Shown: positions 25,001 through 36,200 of the stretch, piece by piece | Numbering within the stretch: the stretch's first letter is position 1 | Layout of the letters: the number at the start of each line of letters is the position of its first letter | Assembly: GCA_038501195.1 (NCBI GenBank) | Contig: JBBPUQ010000009.1 | Span: 2,542,001 to 2,606,000 of the forward strand | Length of the DNA: 64,000 bases | Direction of reading: 5' to 3' | Source of the DNA: Nemania diffusa | Lineage: Eukaryota; Ascomycota; Sordariomycetes; Xylariales; Xylariaceae | Position numbers and translations under genes: made by a program | Notes under the pieces: model-generated | Told to the model about the DNA's origin: nothing | Databases searched by the model: none | What the model saw: the letters and a program-made list of their open reading frames with translations, nothing else

Positions 25001-25194
25001 TGCCATTCATAGAAGTGATCAGCGCATCGCCGGATGTACTTGTCACGGTTTGCAGGAAGAGGTCTCGGGCTAAACCAACACAATTAGCACTACAATTAGC
25101 ACTACAATTAGTTTTCGACCAAGTTAGCTTACAGAAATGTAGATTTAGGCAGCTTCAACGTTGATGACCATGTGAAGGGCAATTTATGGGACAT
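22091..25194 (-). CDS. ISM1: Mitochondrial isoleucyl-tRNA synthetase, 971 aa
   Basis: Four exons: 25194-25133, 25069-24867, 24804-22647 and 22583-22091; phases close to 972 codons. Introns are GTAAGC…TTTAG (63 bp, with an internal tandem repeat), GTCAGC…TTCAG (62 bp) and GTACGT…TATAG (63 bp). This class I synthetase charges tRNA-Ile. The HIGH motif is H68-V-G-H71 within [13 protein letters not shown], and KMSKS is K620-S624 in [21 protein letters not shown] and an inserted CP1 editing domain are present. The C-terminus bears the bacterial-type zinc site C947-x2-C950…C962-x2-C965, which points to the organellar rather than the cytosolic enzyme. The N-terminus ([17 protein letters not shown]) is basic and hydroxylated like a mitochondrial presequence. 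The transposon at 25375 begins only 180 bp upstream of the start codon. Confidence 0.96.
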
Positions 25195-25374
25195 TATGCT
25201 GACTTCTAGCTCCTAGTCATAGTTGCTTTACATCACGCAATAATCTACGATCGTAAGAGGAAGAATGAGACAAGAGATTGTCGTGCGATCAAGTTCGCAG
25301 AGATCGAGGTCGAGTGTCGAGTTGAGCAGTTATGTTATCGATAATGATAAAACTTGATTGATAAAATACCATTA

Positions 25375-25560
25375 CTAGAGGACCCACCCTGTGGGGGACC
25401 CTCTTCACTGCGTTCAGAGGGCCCCAATACTCGTAGATACCCCAATAATTATAGACACCTTTCTGTTACCCAACTACCAAATTTACTAGTAAAATTGACT
25501 TTTTGGTGTCAAAACGCGTTTTTTTGCGACAGTAACACTTAACTATTTATAATTTAGCTA
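25375..25560 (+). repeat. Left terminal inverted repeat, 186 bp
   Basis: It matches the reverse complement of 27958-28143 along its whole length with no indels and 14 single-base differences, all transitions. It contains two adjoining 18-bp direct repeats, 25422-25439 and 25440-25457 (CCCCAATAmTCATAGACA-like), and a GC-rich hairpin around GACCCTCT…AGAGGGCCC (about 25398-25425). In element orientation, this copy has T at ten sites where the right copy keeps C. Confidence 0.92.
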
Positions 25561-27957
25561 GCTTGCAAGTTGTTATATTGTAAAAATTAACTGCAATAAA
25601 CGTGTTTTTGAGCTTAAATAAAGCTTTACTGCTTTAGGCTTTTTTTTATAAAAATAGCTACACAAAAGCTTTAAAAAAGCTAGAAAGCAATTTTTTTTCT
25701 TTTTACTTTTTTTTTTGTTACTAAAGCTTTTAATTGTTTCAATAGTTTTATTAACATTTATATTTGAGTTTTTAAAGCTTTAAAAGTTTTTAAAATTATA
25801 ACTATTGTAACTTTTGCTTCGAAAAAGCAAGTTTATTTTATATAACAAAATAAATATATCGATCGATTTATTACTAAAATTATTAGCTTTTGAAAAATTT
25901 AATAGGTTTAAAAGAAATAAATTTAAAAAAAGCTTTTTAAAAGCTTTTATTTTTATTTAATTTAAATAATAGCTTTTTATATTAATATAAAAAGCAGAAA
26001 TAAAAAATTTGTTTTTTAAACTAGTTTATAAAAAGTAGTTTTTGTTGCAAAAAATAAAGTTATTAATACTTTTTATTACTTTTAGCTAGTTATAAAAACG
26101 AAAATATTAATACTTATGAAGTTTTTATTTTTTTTTTAGTTTATTTTTTTTATTTTTTTTTTGTTTTTTGAAAGCTTTAACTTTTTAATTATGTTATTTT
26201 TGAGCTTTTTTTACAATTTTAGCATTTTATATTTTATACAGTTCAGCAATATTAAAGCTATTATATCGCTAGTTATTAAGTTTATAAAAATGCTTTTTTG
26301 CTTTATTTATAAAAATATTTTGTTGATTTTATATTTTTTATAAACTTTAATTGTTAGTTTTTTTTAATATAATTGTTTGATTAAATATTTTATATACAGT
26401 TTAAAAAGTTTTTTAAAAAAGCGATAAAAGAAATAAATTTAATACATTTATATAGCGATTATAAAAATATTAAGCTTTTTTTTTCGTTTAAATAAATATA
26501 TCTTCTAAAAATAACAATAAAAAGTAATAAAATTGATTAAAATTAACTAATTTAGTTTTTAAAAAGTTTAATATTTTAAAAAAGTTATAAAATTAATAAT
26601 TAGCTTTTTTAAAAATGTTTATTAATATAAACTTATTAAAACTAACACTATATATACGATTTAAAGCTTTAATAAAATCTATTTGTAAAAACGATGTTTT
26701 ATTTTTATAAAAATATTTTTAAAGAATTTTTTAATATATAGTTTTTAAAGCTTTAAATATTAATAAATCTAAAAACTAAAAAAAATATATTAAATATAAA
26801 AGTATAAATAATAGTATTATATTAAACTAAAAGCAATATTTGCTAGTTTTAATATTAATATATTTTATAAAATTATTAAGTATTAATAAATACTAAATAA
26901 GCTATTTATTATATAGTTTTATATAGCTTTTTTAAATTTTTAAAAAACTTTTAAAACTTGTAGAAGTTATATAATATTTATTAACTTCAAACTACTTTTA
27001 TAAAATTTATTGCTTGCTTGTTTAAAAGTGTACAGCTTTTTTTTAAAAAGTAAAAAATTGTTCAAAAAAATAAAAGTTAAAATATTTTAAATAATTTAAT
27101 TAAATTTTTTTTATTGTAAAACTATTTATTAATCGAATAAATTATATATTAAAGTTAATATTAAAGCTAGCTTAAAAAACATAAAACTAAGTTTTAAAGA
27201 TTATATATAAAAAAATAGCTTTTTTTATAGCTGATTTTCTGTTTATATAAGTACTACTTTTATAATTGTTAAAATCAGCTACTTAAATAAATAGTTGTTT
27301 TTTTATATAAATAACTATTACTTTTGTATTATTTGTTAAATATTTTAAATATATACTAGTTTTATTAATATTTTAATTATTTATTTGCTATATATTAAAC
27401 TTTTTAACTATATCAATTTGTAAAATATAGTAGTTATTAATTAGTTTGATTTGTTGTTTTAAAAAAAGTTTTTTTATATTAACATTATTAGTTTTTGTAA
27501 TATATAATTTAAACTGATTTTTTTAAAGTTTTGTAATCGTACTTGTATTAATAAACTTGCTAAAAAGTATATAACATATTAATAAATCGTTTATTACAGC
27601 TTAAATAAACAGTTTAATAACTAAAAAAGCTTTTTAAGCTATAAAATATATATACAAAGTTAAAGCTTTATTTTTTAAATCGGTTAAAGTAAAAAGTTTG
27701 CTAAGCTGTTTAGCTAACTTTAAGTTAAGTTTATTTTTTAAAAAAGCTTTTATTTTTTTTGCAACTAAAAAAACAAATAAATCGAAGCAATAAGCAACAT
27801 TTTAAATCGATAAATGTTAAGTTTAAAAATTAGAAAAATAAATAAATTAATTGTTATAAAAGCTTAAAAAGCGCTAATATATAGCTTATTTAGCTACTTT
27901 TACTGTTTTAGATTTATTTAAAACATTAATATTAGCTATTGTAAATAGCTTTAAAAA

Positions 27958-28143
27958 TAGCTAGATTGTAAGTGGTTGAGTGTTACTGTCGCAAAAAAAC
28001 GCGTTTTGATATCAAAAAGTCAATTTTATTAGTAAATTTGGTGGTTGGGTGACAGAAGGGTGTCTATGATTATTGGGGTGTCTATGAGTATTGGGGCCCT
28101 CTGAACGCAGTGAAGAGGGTCCCCCACAGGGTGGGTCCTCTAG
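27958..28143 (-). repeat. Right terminal inverted repeat, 186 bp
   Basis: Inverted copy of 25375-25560, ending …GGGTGGGTCCTCTAG before TA. The paired 18-bp direct repeats are at 28061-28078 and 28079-28096, exactly mirrored from the left end. In element orientation, this copy has A at four sites where the left copy keeps G, which on the + strand is C-to-T. The TIRs remain about half G+C while the interior starts to collapse to A+T immediately inside them. Confidence 0.92.
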
Positions 28144-28363
28144 TAAGCTGCCCTGACCTAGATAGATTAGCCAATCACAGAGATTCCGGAAAAAGGTGTC
28201 AGCCATACTTGTAAGCCACAGTCCCCGCCACAGGCCTCTCTCTCTGTAGCTTGCCTAATTACATCATAGCTCTCAGCTCTCGCTCTTAGAAATCTTACCT
28301 ACTCATCCAGGCAGCTAGAAAGATGGGAAACAGGTAGACATTAGATACATAACACCAACATCA

Positions 28364-29502
28364 ATGGCGCCAGTCCGAAGATATCTTCGCATTACGAAGT
28401 ATTCCGTCATAGAATGTCGGATTTACCTCGATAATCCGGGATTGGCACACACCTGGCTGCTCAACGCAAGAAACCCCGTTCTGCCGCGGGTCATCGAGAG
28501 CGTCCGGCCTTACGTCCTACCCAAACTGCGAGAGGAGCGCGAACGAAGTCGTAAGCGCAGCAAAAAGAAAAAGGGCATCAAAGATGTGGTCGTCGAAGGT
28601 AGGTTCCCATACCCCAAAGTACCTCGTTAGCCAACTTGGGAGGAGACGAAGTACAGTACATGGCCACGGCCCTGTGCATAATCGAACCCTGCAATGAACG
28701 ACCCCATTACTGACGCCTCATGCGACACTGCACAGACGATTTCGAAGTATCTATCTTTCTCACCGAAACAAGCACGCGCCATTCGCTCGTTACTAAACAC
28801 AAACACTTCCATGACACAACCCAGACTAAGTTAAAGTCCAATTCGGGCCGCCTCATCAGCGAGACCAATGACGCCCCCATCGACCTAGATGTGGCTGCAG
28901 AGCTGGCCCCTGTGATACGACGCGAGGAAAGCGACGACGATGATACTACCGTTGCACTCGCCGCCATTCCGGCAATAGAGGAGGCGGCACCTCGCGACGG
29001 GATAAGGCGGCCGAAGCGCGCACGTAGCAATACCGATATAGATACAGATGCAGATGCAGATGCAGGCCACGTTTTTGGGGACCAAAACAATCAACCTGAG
29101 GTTATTTCAGATGAGGACGATGCAGGGGAAGACAACGACGACAACGACAGCGACGGCCTGTTTGTACAGAGCCCTACGACAGGATCCCCACAGCCCCCGC
29201 CAGCGAAGCGCCGGAGACCGGCCCCAGCTGCAGGTGAGGATGAGGAAGATGACAAAAAAAAACTAGCGATGGATATCTCATATGAAGGGTTTTCTATTTA
29301 TGGGCGCGTACTTTGCCTAGTTGTCAAGCGACGGGATATCAGCGGTGCCGATCCGTCAGATCGAGGCGCCAACGCATCTGTGGGCGCCGCGGGAGGCAGC
29401 GGAAGCAACCGTGCCAAGGCTGGGAACCGTGGTCGCGGACAAAATATGATGGAGAACTTCATCATCTCGACGCAAATTCCGGCGGGTACAGATGTGCCGT
29501 GA
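28364..29502 (+). CDS. Unrecognised acidic/basic nuclear-type protein, 333 aa
   Basis: Two exons, 28364-28598 and 28736-29502. The 137-bp intron runs GTAGGT…CACAG and joins …VVVE|DDFEVSIFLTETS; phases close to 334 codons. Residues 1-78 begin with MAPVRRYLRITKYSVIECRI and end in a basic patch (RERSRKRSKKKKG). The segment DDFEVSIFLTETSTRHSL looks like an ordered strand-rich continuation of the same domain. The middle is strongly acidic (EESDDDD, DTDADADAG, DEDDAGEDNDDNDSDG), with interspersed KRAR and KRRR patches that resemble nuclear localisation signals. The C-terminus regains order: DISYEGFSIYGRVLCLVVKRR, then MMENFIISTQIPAG. The ordered ends look conserved and a chromatin or nucleolar role is conceivable, but I cannot name the family. 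Confidence 0.75.
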
Positions 29503-32500
29503 GAACGGATGTATGCAATAGAACATAGCCGGTTGCGAATGTGCTCGAATGGAGTGATGCAACCCGCGTTGAGTGGCCGGTCCATCCAGCCACGATCCTT
29601 AGGTGCATTGGTAGGTCATCCTCTGCACCCATCAGTCCACGCGGCTTGGGGATGCCCGCGTGTGGCGCACTGTTCCGTGGGGGCGGCTCATTTGATAAAT
29701 TTAGGGCTCTGGGGAAGCCTGATTGGAGCAGCCGGCCCTGGACAGTGTTATATGTAACTGCGCGTGCGGCTATGGCTGCATTGCAACGTACCTAATTGGC
29801 AAAGGGCTGCCCCCAGGCTACGTAGTAAGTGATCCTCGACTGCATTCACCCCCCTGGATCGAAACCACCATAACAAAGAAACAAACAATGTTCACCGCCG
29901 GCCCATTTGGTCGCATAGGCTGCGGCCAATGCCTGTGGAAGGTTTCCTTTTTTTAATATCCATCGCTGCTCATATCACCTGAGATATGCCGAGTAATGCT
30001 AGGCTTGGGACGTTTCATCGTTGGCTAAACCCCCAAACCGCCCCCAGCGTGAACTCGAGGCTCTGACCCAATATGCATCTCTTTGGTTCTAGACCTCAAA
30101 TGGTTCTAGAGCCTGCCGAATCGCTCGTTAATCGAGAGAGTGGCATGAGATAACAGAAATTGTGCAATAATCACTACCGGCTGTTTGAAGCAGATATGGG
30201 GAAGCGGCAGGCTGTGCGGCCGGGCAATGATGCATGGCAACCTAATCAGGCAGTTTCGCAGCCTTAAGCCCATCGGCCTGGAGAGACTCCCAACATGAAC
30301 GACCTTCAGGACTTAAAGTGCACATTCCCTGTCTGCATAAGCAAGGTTGGCTAACACCGTAGTAGTTGTGAATTGAATAGAAAGGCACTTTTATAATTCT
30401 ATCATGCCTCGGGACCAAATAGACAGGAACCGAAAGACCAAAATTGACATTGAATATGCTACTTAGATAAAGAATTAGAATCTGAGTAGGAGACGAAAGT
30501 AGTAAGCAGTTTAGACGGCTTAGACGATTTACGCTCAACAGTACTAAAGGAGCTACCTATGTGAGTCTTCACGATGAGTTAATTGGATTCTATAGCCAGA
30601 AACTTGGCAGGGACGTAGCATTGCAGTCCGGCCTGCAGGGCGCTCGTAAACGCTAGATTACAGTCGCCTACTGCGGTACCCAATTTTCGTATAGGCATGT
30701 AGAGTTTTTTTACATATTTCTAGATTATTAACTCGAGATTTGGAGCTCATTTTGTCCTAAGTGGGAGGAGTTCTTACCATTCACCCCTTAGCATTTGTCT
30801 TCATAGGCATACTTCTACAATAGGTTGTGTGATAATCACTTTAGGCGGAATTAATATAGTCAACAGATAATATGTAAACGTCACTTGAGGTAATACACCG
30901 TATATCTAAAATACTCGGTAATTTTCATCCATACACATCTAGCTCGCGAGTGTATATTTACAGTGTACATAGAATACGGTCGTATAAACAAGTTCTTGTA
31001 GTTTTTAGGCCTCTCGCTACTTTAGATTCGTCTTGAAATGTAGTAATATTTACTTAGTAGCTCATAGGCCATGTTATTAGCCACTAGTTTTACCCACGAG
31101 TTCTAGCAAGCAACTAATAGGGGCAAATCTCTTTCTGGTCATGCCTACATCCATAGATTCACCATTCAGTTACCATGCCATAGATGGCATCAGCAGAATT
31201 GGAGTATTCCCCCCTCCTGACTATCGTCACTTACAAGTTACTAATGCACATGTAGTCTACCTAAAACCATCTAATACAGCATGCGTTCCACTGCATATAG
31301 GAGATAGTTCCACAGCGCTTCTCGTCCTTCCCCTCTCTCCAATGGCAGAAAACGTCGAAAGCAATGATAGCACTCGTTCACGATCGACACCACTAGCCGT
31401 GAAACGAGCTAGAGATTATCTAATCTTCATGTCCTAAAGACACCCCCCGGGACCAATATACGCAAAACCGTCCCAGGACTTTCGTCCTTGTGATCTGATC
31501 ACAAGGCCGTTTGCGTCATACGTGTAAAATGACTAGTCGGCCACATGAAGTTGGCCCATTCTTCCGAGCTATCCCGTAGGTACACAGGTACTTGTTGGGT
31601 TCGTTGTTGGCTAGTGTGCCGTGCAGCATACCGCAAGTAGGCATAGTACCTTCATGCCTTATCACGAGCGCAGGCAGGCAAGCAGGCAGTTGTGGGGTAA
31701 ATAAAACAAAGCTGGGGGTTCCGGACATTCGGATCCGAGGTTACACATGGTTGTGAATCCCTCGTTCGGAAATAGTGTAGGGGACGATATTTATATCCCA
31801 CCAGGCTCTGTAACCGCACGCAATAAGCAGTGATATACATACGAAATGATGAATCATGTAAGCTACGAAACTCGCCGTGGGTAGATTCTGCGTACATAGA
31901 GTAGGTGTAAGTAGACACCATTACTATCATCTAACGAACACCACACTAGACTTGCCGTGATCTTCAACCGAAGATGCCGCGCGTAACTCTGGTCTTCTAT
32001 TACTATTTAGGTACGCAGATCCGCCAACGCAATTATTAATCAAGTATGTACTGTACTGTAGAGGAGGGTGAGACATTGACGAGCTAATTCGAGCCTGCGG
32101 GACTGCGGCTACGTGCACTGGCCTTTTCCCAACCTTGTGGAGTTGGTGAGGTCCCGATAGAGAGATACGGTAGTCTTCGCGATGCCAAGACCCGCACACT
32201 ACACATAGATCCCGGATCCTTGACTCGCGCGGCATCCAGTAGGCCTAGCATGGGTACGCTTATATAACGCATACTCGGTATTGCGTACGGCGTGTCTGCG
32301 GAAATAACACTCGCTCGAGAGCGCAATCGGGACTAGGTACCTATCGACGCGCTACCTATGCCTTGCCGAGCTGGAGGCTGGTTATCGGGAAGTTGGTTGG
32401 TATTGACTCGCTACTATAGTTGTAGTGTTATAGCTGCCATGAATAGGACAGGCGTGGGGGGCCTTGCGTGCCTATGACATGGAATCTTGGAGTTAAGAGT

Positions 32501-33200
32501 GTGAGATGTAGGTAATCATACTAGGTTCTTAAGCGAGGAGAGGGTAAACTGTTTTGCCGATTCACTTCGCGGCTTATCTATTGGATGGCAAGAAGGGGCT
32601 GAGTATCAACGTGTTCTTGATAGGAAATATGACGACTTGGCCGGTGAAGAGAGTAGTAAACGCAACCTTGCTAAGAATAGGAATTTTGTATGCTATGGAT
32701 AGACAACATATTTCACTTCTCGTTCAAATAGAGCGGTATGTTTTTTAAGTGGCCTCAGTAGGTAGTACAGCGTCGGATCCGGAGCTACTACCGTGAAACG
32801 GGTAATACTGATGCCGGTTCGTAGCCTACGTAGGACTTTGTCGACCTATGTCTTGGCTTCAGGTACCATAACAACACAACACCGCACACCACACAACAGC
32901 TGCAGGCCTCATAGACGATAGGGCAGGACGGTCCGCCATACGACCTTGGGAACAGTAAAAACCGCTCGGGGGAGGAGAAACTTGGAAAACCTCAAACCGG
33001 GTCCCTTTCGTCTGACCACCCAACCCGACGGTCGGCCCTGGTCCTGTCGCGCCGGGCTCTGCCTGCCTGCCGTGCGCAACCTCACAACTCCCGCGCTGGT
33101 TATTACTACGCCCTCCGGCGTTTGGAATCCTTCGTCTTGCGGGGTTTAGCGGCTGTGCGCGCTAACTAGGGATTGGAGGTGAGGGAGGGAAAGGCAGGCA
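29503..33200. other. Gene-poor region, part 1
   Basis: No intact gene recognised. An 84-codon frame directly after the previous gene (29541-29795) has no motif. A 98-codon frame at 31141-31437 likewise has none. A compact set of inverted repeats sits at 31460-31516 (see its own entry). From about 30680 to 31120 the sequence is A+T-rich. GC returns at about 32850-33150. Confidence 0.5.
31460..31516. repeat. Nested and overlapping inverted repeats (57 bp)
   Basis: The outer arms ACGCAAA (31460-31466) and TTTGCGT (31510-31516) are perfect complements. Between them lie AGGAC-TTTC-GTCCT (31475-31488) and the near-perfect palindrome CCTTGTGATC-T-GATCACAAGG (31486-31506). The two inner hairpins share CCT at 31486-31488, so they could not both form fully. 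On the minus strand the first hairpin has a GAAA tetraloop. It is not a tRNA and does not match the hammerhead core. Function is unknown. Confidence 0.6.
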
Positions 33201-36200
33201 AGGGAAGAGAGGGAAGTGGTGTGCGAGCGTCAGCACGATCCAGGGACCATCTCCAGCTCTCAGGGCAGTGGCTTGCGATACCTACTGCGGTTCTGTTCTA
33301 TTAGTATATATAGAGGTAAGTGTGTATGCGTACGGTAGTGTATGTAATGACCTGATTGTTTACATCGAGCAGCACCCCTGCTCTGGTGTAGGGCTGTGAG
33401 AGACATGAACAAGCGAGTTGTCCGGAGGAGGCGCAGCGCATACCTACATATGTAGGTAGGTGATAAACAGATACATACATACATACACATAGTGTTAGGT
33501 TAGAAGGTTACCTGTATTCTCCACCAGCAAAGTACAATGGCCACACCTTCGGCGTGAGAAAATAGTGCTCGGTGTACTGCGTAGGTGACTAGTGTCGTCA
33601 GGCTGGGAAAGGCTGAAGTGTGTTTAATGTGTAGTGTATGTCGACATGGGCTCACAAATGCTGTTGGGACCAAACTTACATGCGTCCAGGTACCGTAAGT
33701 ACAGTACATACATGACACCGCCGTAAGACGAGAGCGAATCCCAGCGCGAGCCGTTTGATCAGCACGATCACGGGATTATGTTCGCACTAAAGTAGGTATT
33801 TGGCAATCCTTCGATCACCAACGCAGGTACGCCTGAGCTAGGACGGATGCGTGGCCCAGCTCGCCCTCCCGTGTTGTATTAGTGTAGTATAGTAGTGTAG
33901 TGTAGTTTAGTGTAGTGTGCGCATACCTAGTGTAGGCACGCCACCAAAGTTCCAAACTGCCCTGTTCTTCATTTGCTTCATTTGGGCATCTGCCTACACT
34001 ATTCTGTCTAGTGTACCTTCGCTACCTAGCGCAAGTAGCTGAGATCCTACAACGAGACGTAGACCGCGCCGTGCCGCAATACCGCCATCGCTTTGGGATT
34101 TAGTGTAAGTGCTAGGCCCAAGCAGAACACTAAGTCCGCATCGCTCCGCACCGAACCCGGGCACCAGAATAGAACTACGTTTTTAGCGGTTAGATATTAT
34201 AGTAGGTAGGGAAACCGTAGGTGTATGCAGGTAGTATAGGCGTACGAAGATACATAGGTAAGTATGTAACTACTGTAGGTAAAACTGAACCAAACACCGT
34301 CGGTTCCACTACGTTGGTAAACCAGGCGACACTAGTAAGCGCCTGCCAGCTGAGCGCAATCTCGGGCCTGCGGCGATCTCGGATTCTCGGGTGTAGTGTA
34401 GGTAAGTAGGCAGTGAGTGTATAGCCTGCCGGATCGACTATTAGCCGGAGGGAAACAAAGAACCCGAGAAGGATACTCGCGGCATTGCGAACTGCGTAGT
34501 ACTACGCACGCGGTACGTAGGGAGCAGACTGATCTGATAGATAACATTATTTTGCTATAGCCATGGCTGATATGTGAGACCCCAAAAGTCCTCGATACGG
34601 GATTTGTCTTTGTCTGGTCTGATCTTTGTTTGTCAGCTGACTTTCAGGAACCCGCTGGGCTGGATAGTCTAGGTAGAGACCCCTGACTGTTTGTTGAGAT
34701 TAGAGAGGCCAATTGGCTACACTAGCTAGACGTGCACTAGTGTGCGCTTATGACCCCGCCAGCCGGGTCGGGTCGCTGCTACACTACAGTAGGTACAGAA
34801 TAGCGATGTTGCGCTAGTATTTGTCCTTGAGCTACCGTACGATATGTAGTATGTAATGTCTACCTAGGTAAGTATTGCATCACATCTATGTACGCATACA
34901 AACGGTATGCTTTGGACTCGTGATTTCAAACATCACCTATCCACATGACACAAAAATCCCAATTTCTATCCCGATTTGAGAGAAGTCTGGTTCTGGGCAT
35001 GATGATCGCTGATTACCGAACCATCCCATAGAATCATGCTCTTGGCACAGAGGTCGGCGATTAGGAATTAGTAAAGACATCTGTGAGACGTGAGACGACG
35101 AACACAAATGGGACTGCCTATCGGCCGAGACCCACGGCACCGAATAGTACACCAGGGCGCAATTGAGGTTGTATAATCGACAATGAGGCTTTTGATGTGT
35201 ACGGTATCTAGAAGGAGTGTACCAGAGGATGCATTGTTCGGCTCTAAAGGGTCTTTCGTCAAATAGCTTTAGGATCAAATTGAGACTGTAGATTGATTGA
35301 TTGATTCCAGCATCCTCAACCATCGATCGGCAGACAACCTTCCTCGGAGTTCCCACCGCAATGGGAGAACTGGTATGGGGAAAAAATTCTATTCTTATGA
35401 CTGGTGCCATCGATAGCGCTACTATCCATCCACTAGTGAGGTAGTGTCATGATTACTTGCGTTAAATCCTTCTACCGAGAGTAGATAACATTGCGAACGT
35501 ACCTTTTGGTCCGTACGGTATTGGGGTAGCAAGGGGTGGCAGATCCTTCAAGCTTGGCAAAACCATACTGTCGGATTCCCTATCCCCGCGATGCCAGGTA
35601 GGTAGAACCGGTTTCTGATGCTGGGCTTGGAGGTAGGTAGGTATGTACACTCCTCCTGATTTGCAATGCATCGCCAAACCCTCCGAACAGGGCCATGTGC
35701 ATATACTGATCGAACTATTGCTCGACTCATATTCTGTTGCAGCTCAGCTCCAGCGGGGTATGCCTGCAATGAAACATCGTGGTTACATTCGCGCTTGGCT
35801 GCTCATAATACTATCAACTAAGGCAGTGGTCAGCTCTTCTCAATCAATCAATTTGACTTCCTCTTATCGTGCAGCGTTGTTTTATTGTCTCGGGTTCCGT
35901 AATGGTGGCATATTCGATCATGTGCCCGCTGGTATATATGTAGTATGACATTCTGATATATGATAAAAAATGCACCTGTCCAAGAAGAGTTCGGAGGCGT
36001 AGATGAGGTAATAAGAACCTGGTATTAAACCCCCCACTCATACCCAATAACGGCCAAGTTCGTATCCTCCGCCCTGCATGACGATGCAACAGAGGATAGA
36101 TTGGGTGCGCATACTGCGTATGTGAGGAAAAGATGCCGCCTTTCAATGATAAGGCGAGCTTCTTGGCGCACGTGAACAGCTTGGCTACTCTCGGAAGATG

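Larger units (their letters stand above)
25373..28145. mobile_element. TIR DNA transposon, RIP-like decay of the interior
   Basis: The element proper is 25375-28143 (2769 bp), bounded by the dinucleotide TA on each side (25373-25374 and 28144-28145). That fits target-site duplication of the Tc1/mariner type, including Fot1/pogo relatives. Terminal inverted repeats of 186 bp each (25375-25560 and 27958-28143) begin CTAGAGGACCCACCC. Between them about 2.4 kb is nearly pure A/T, with stops in all frames and no recoverable transposase. This is the signature expected of RIP on a repeated element. The superfamily is inferred from TA and TIRs only; the catalytic domain cannot be read. The element separates IleRS (-) from the next gene (+), both transcribed away from it. 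Confidence 0.85.

Noticed and set aside
26161..26343. 60-codon Phe/Leu-rich open frame inside the transposon
   Set aside because: It is a product of extreme T-richness in RIP-like DNA; there is no transposase motif and stops surround it in all frames.
28660..28700. GGGTTCGATT word on the minus strand within the intron of the gene at 28364
   Set aside because: The arms do not pair as a tRNA T-stem and there is no cloverleaf.
31475..31500. Possible hammerhead ribozyme, because of GGACGAAAGTCC on the minus strand
   Set aside because: The CUGANGA core is absent; only CTGATC-type sequence is present.
34937..35410. 157-codon minus-strand frame in the gene-poor region
   Set aside because: The longest frame there, but with no recognisable motif, no paired splice sites and no coding-like composition. 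Chance occurrence over 17 kb in six frames is plausible.
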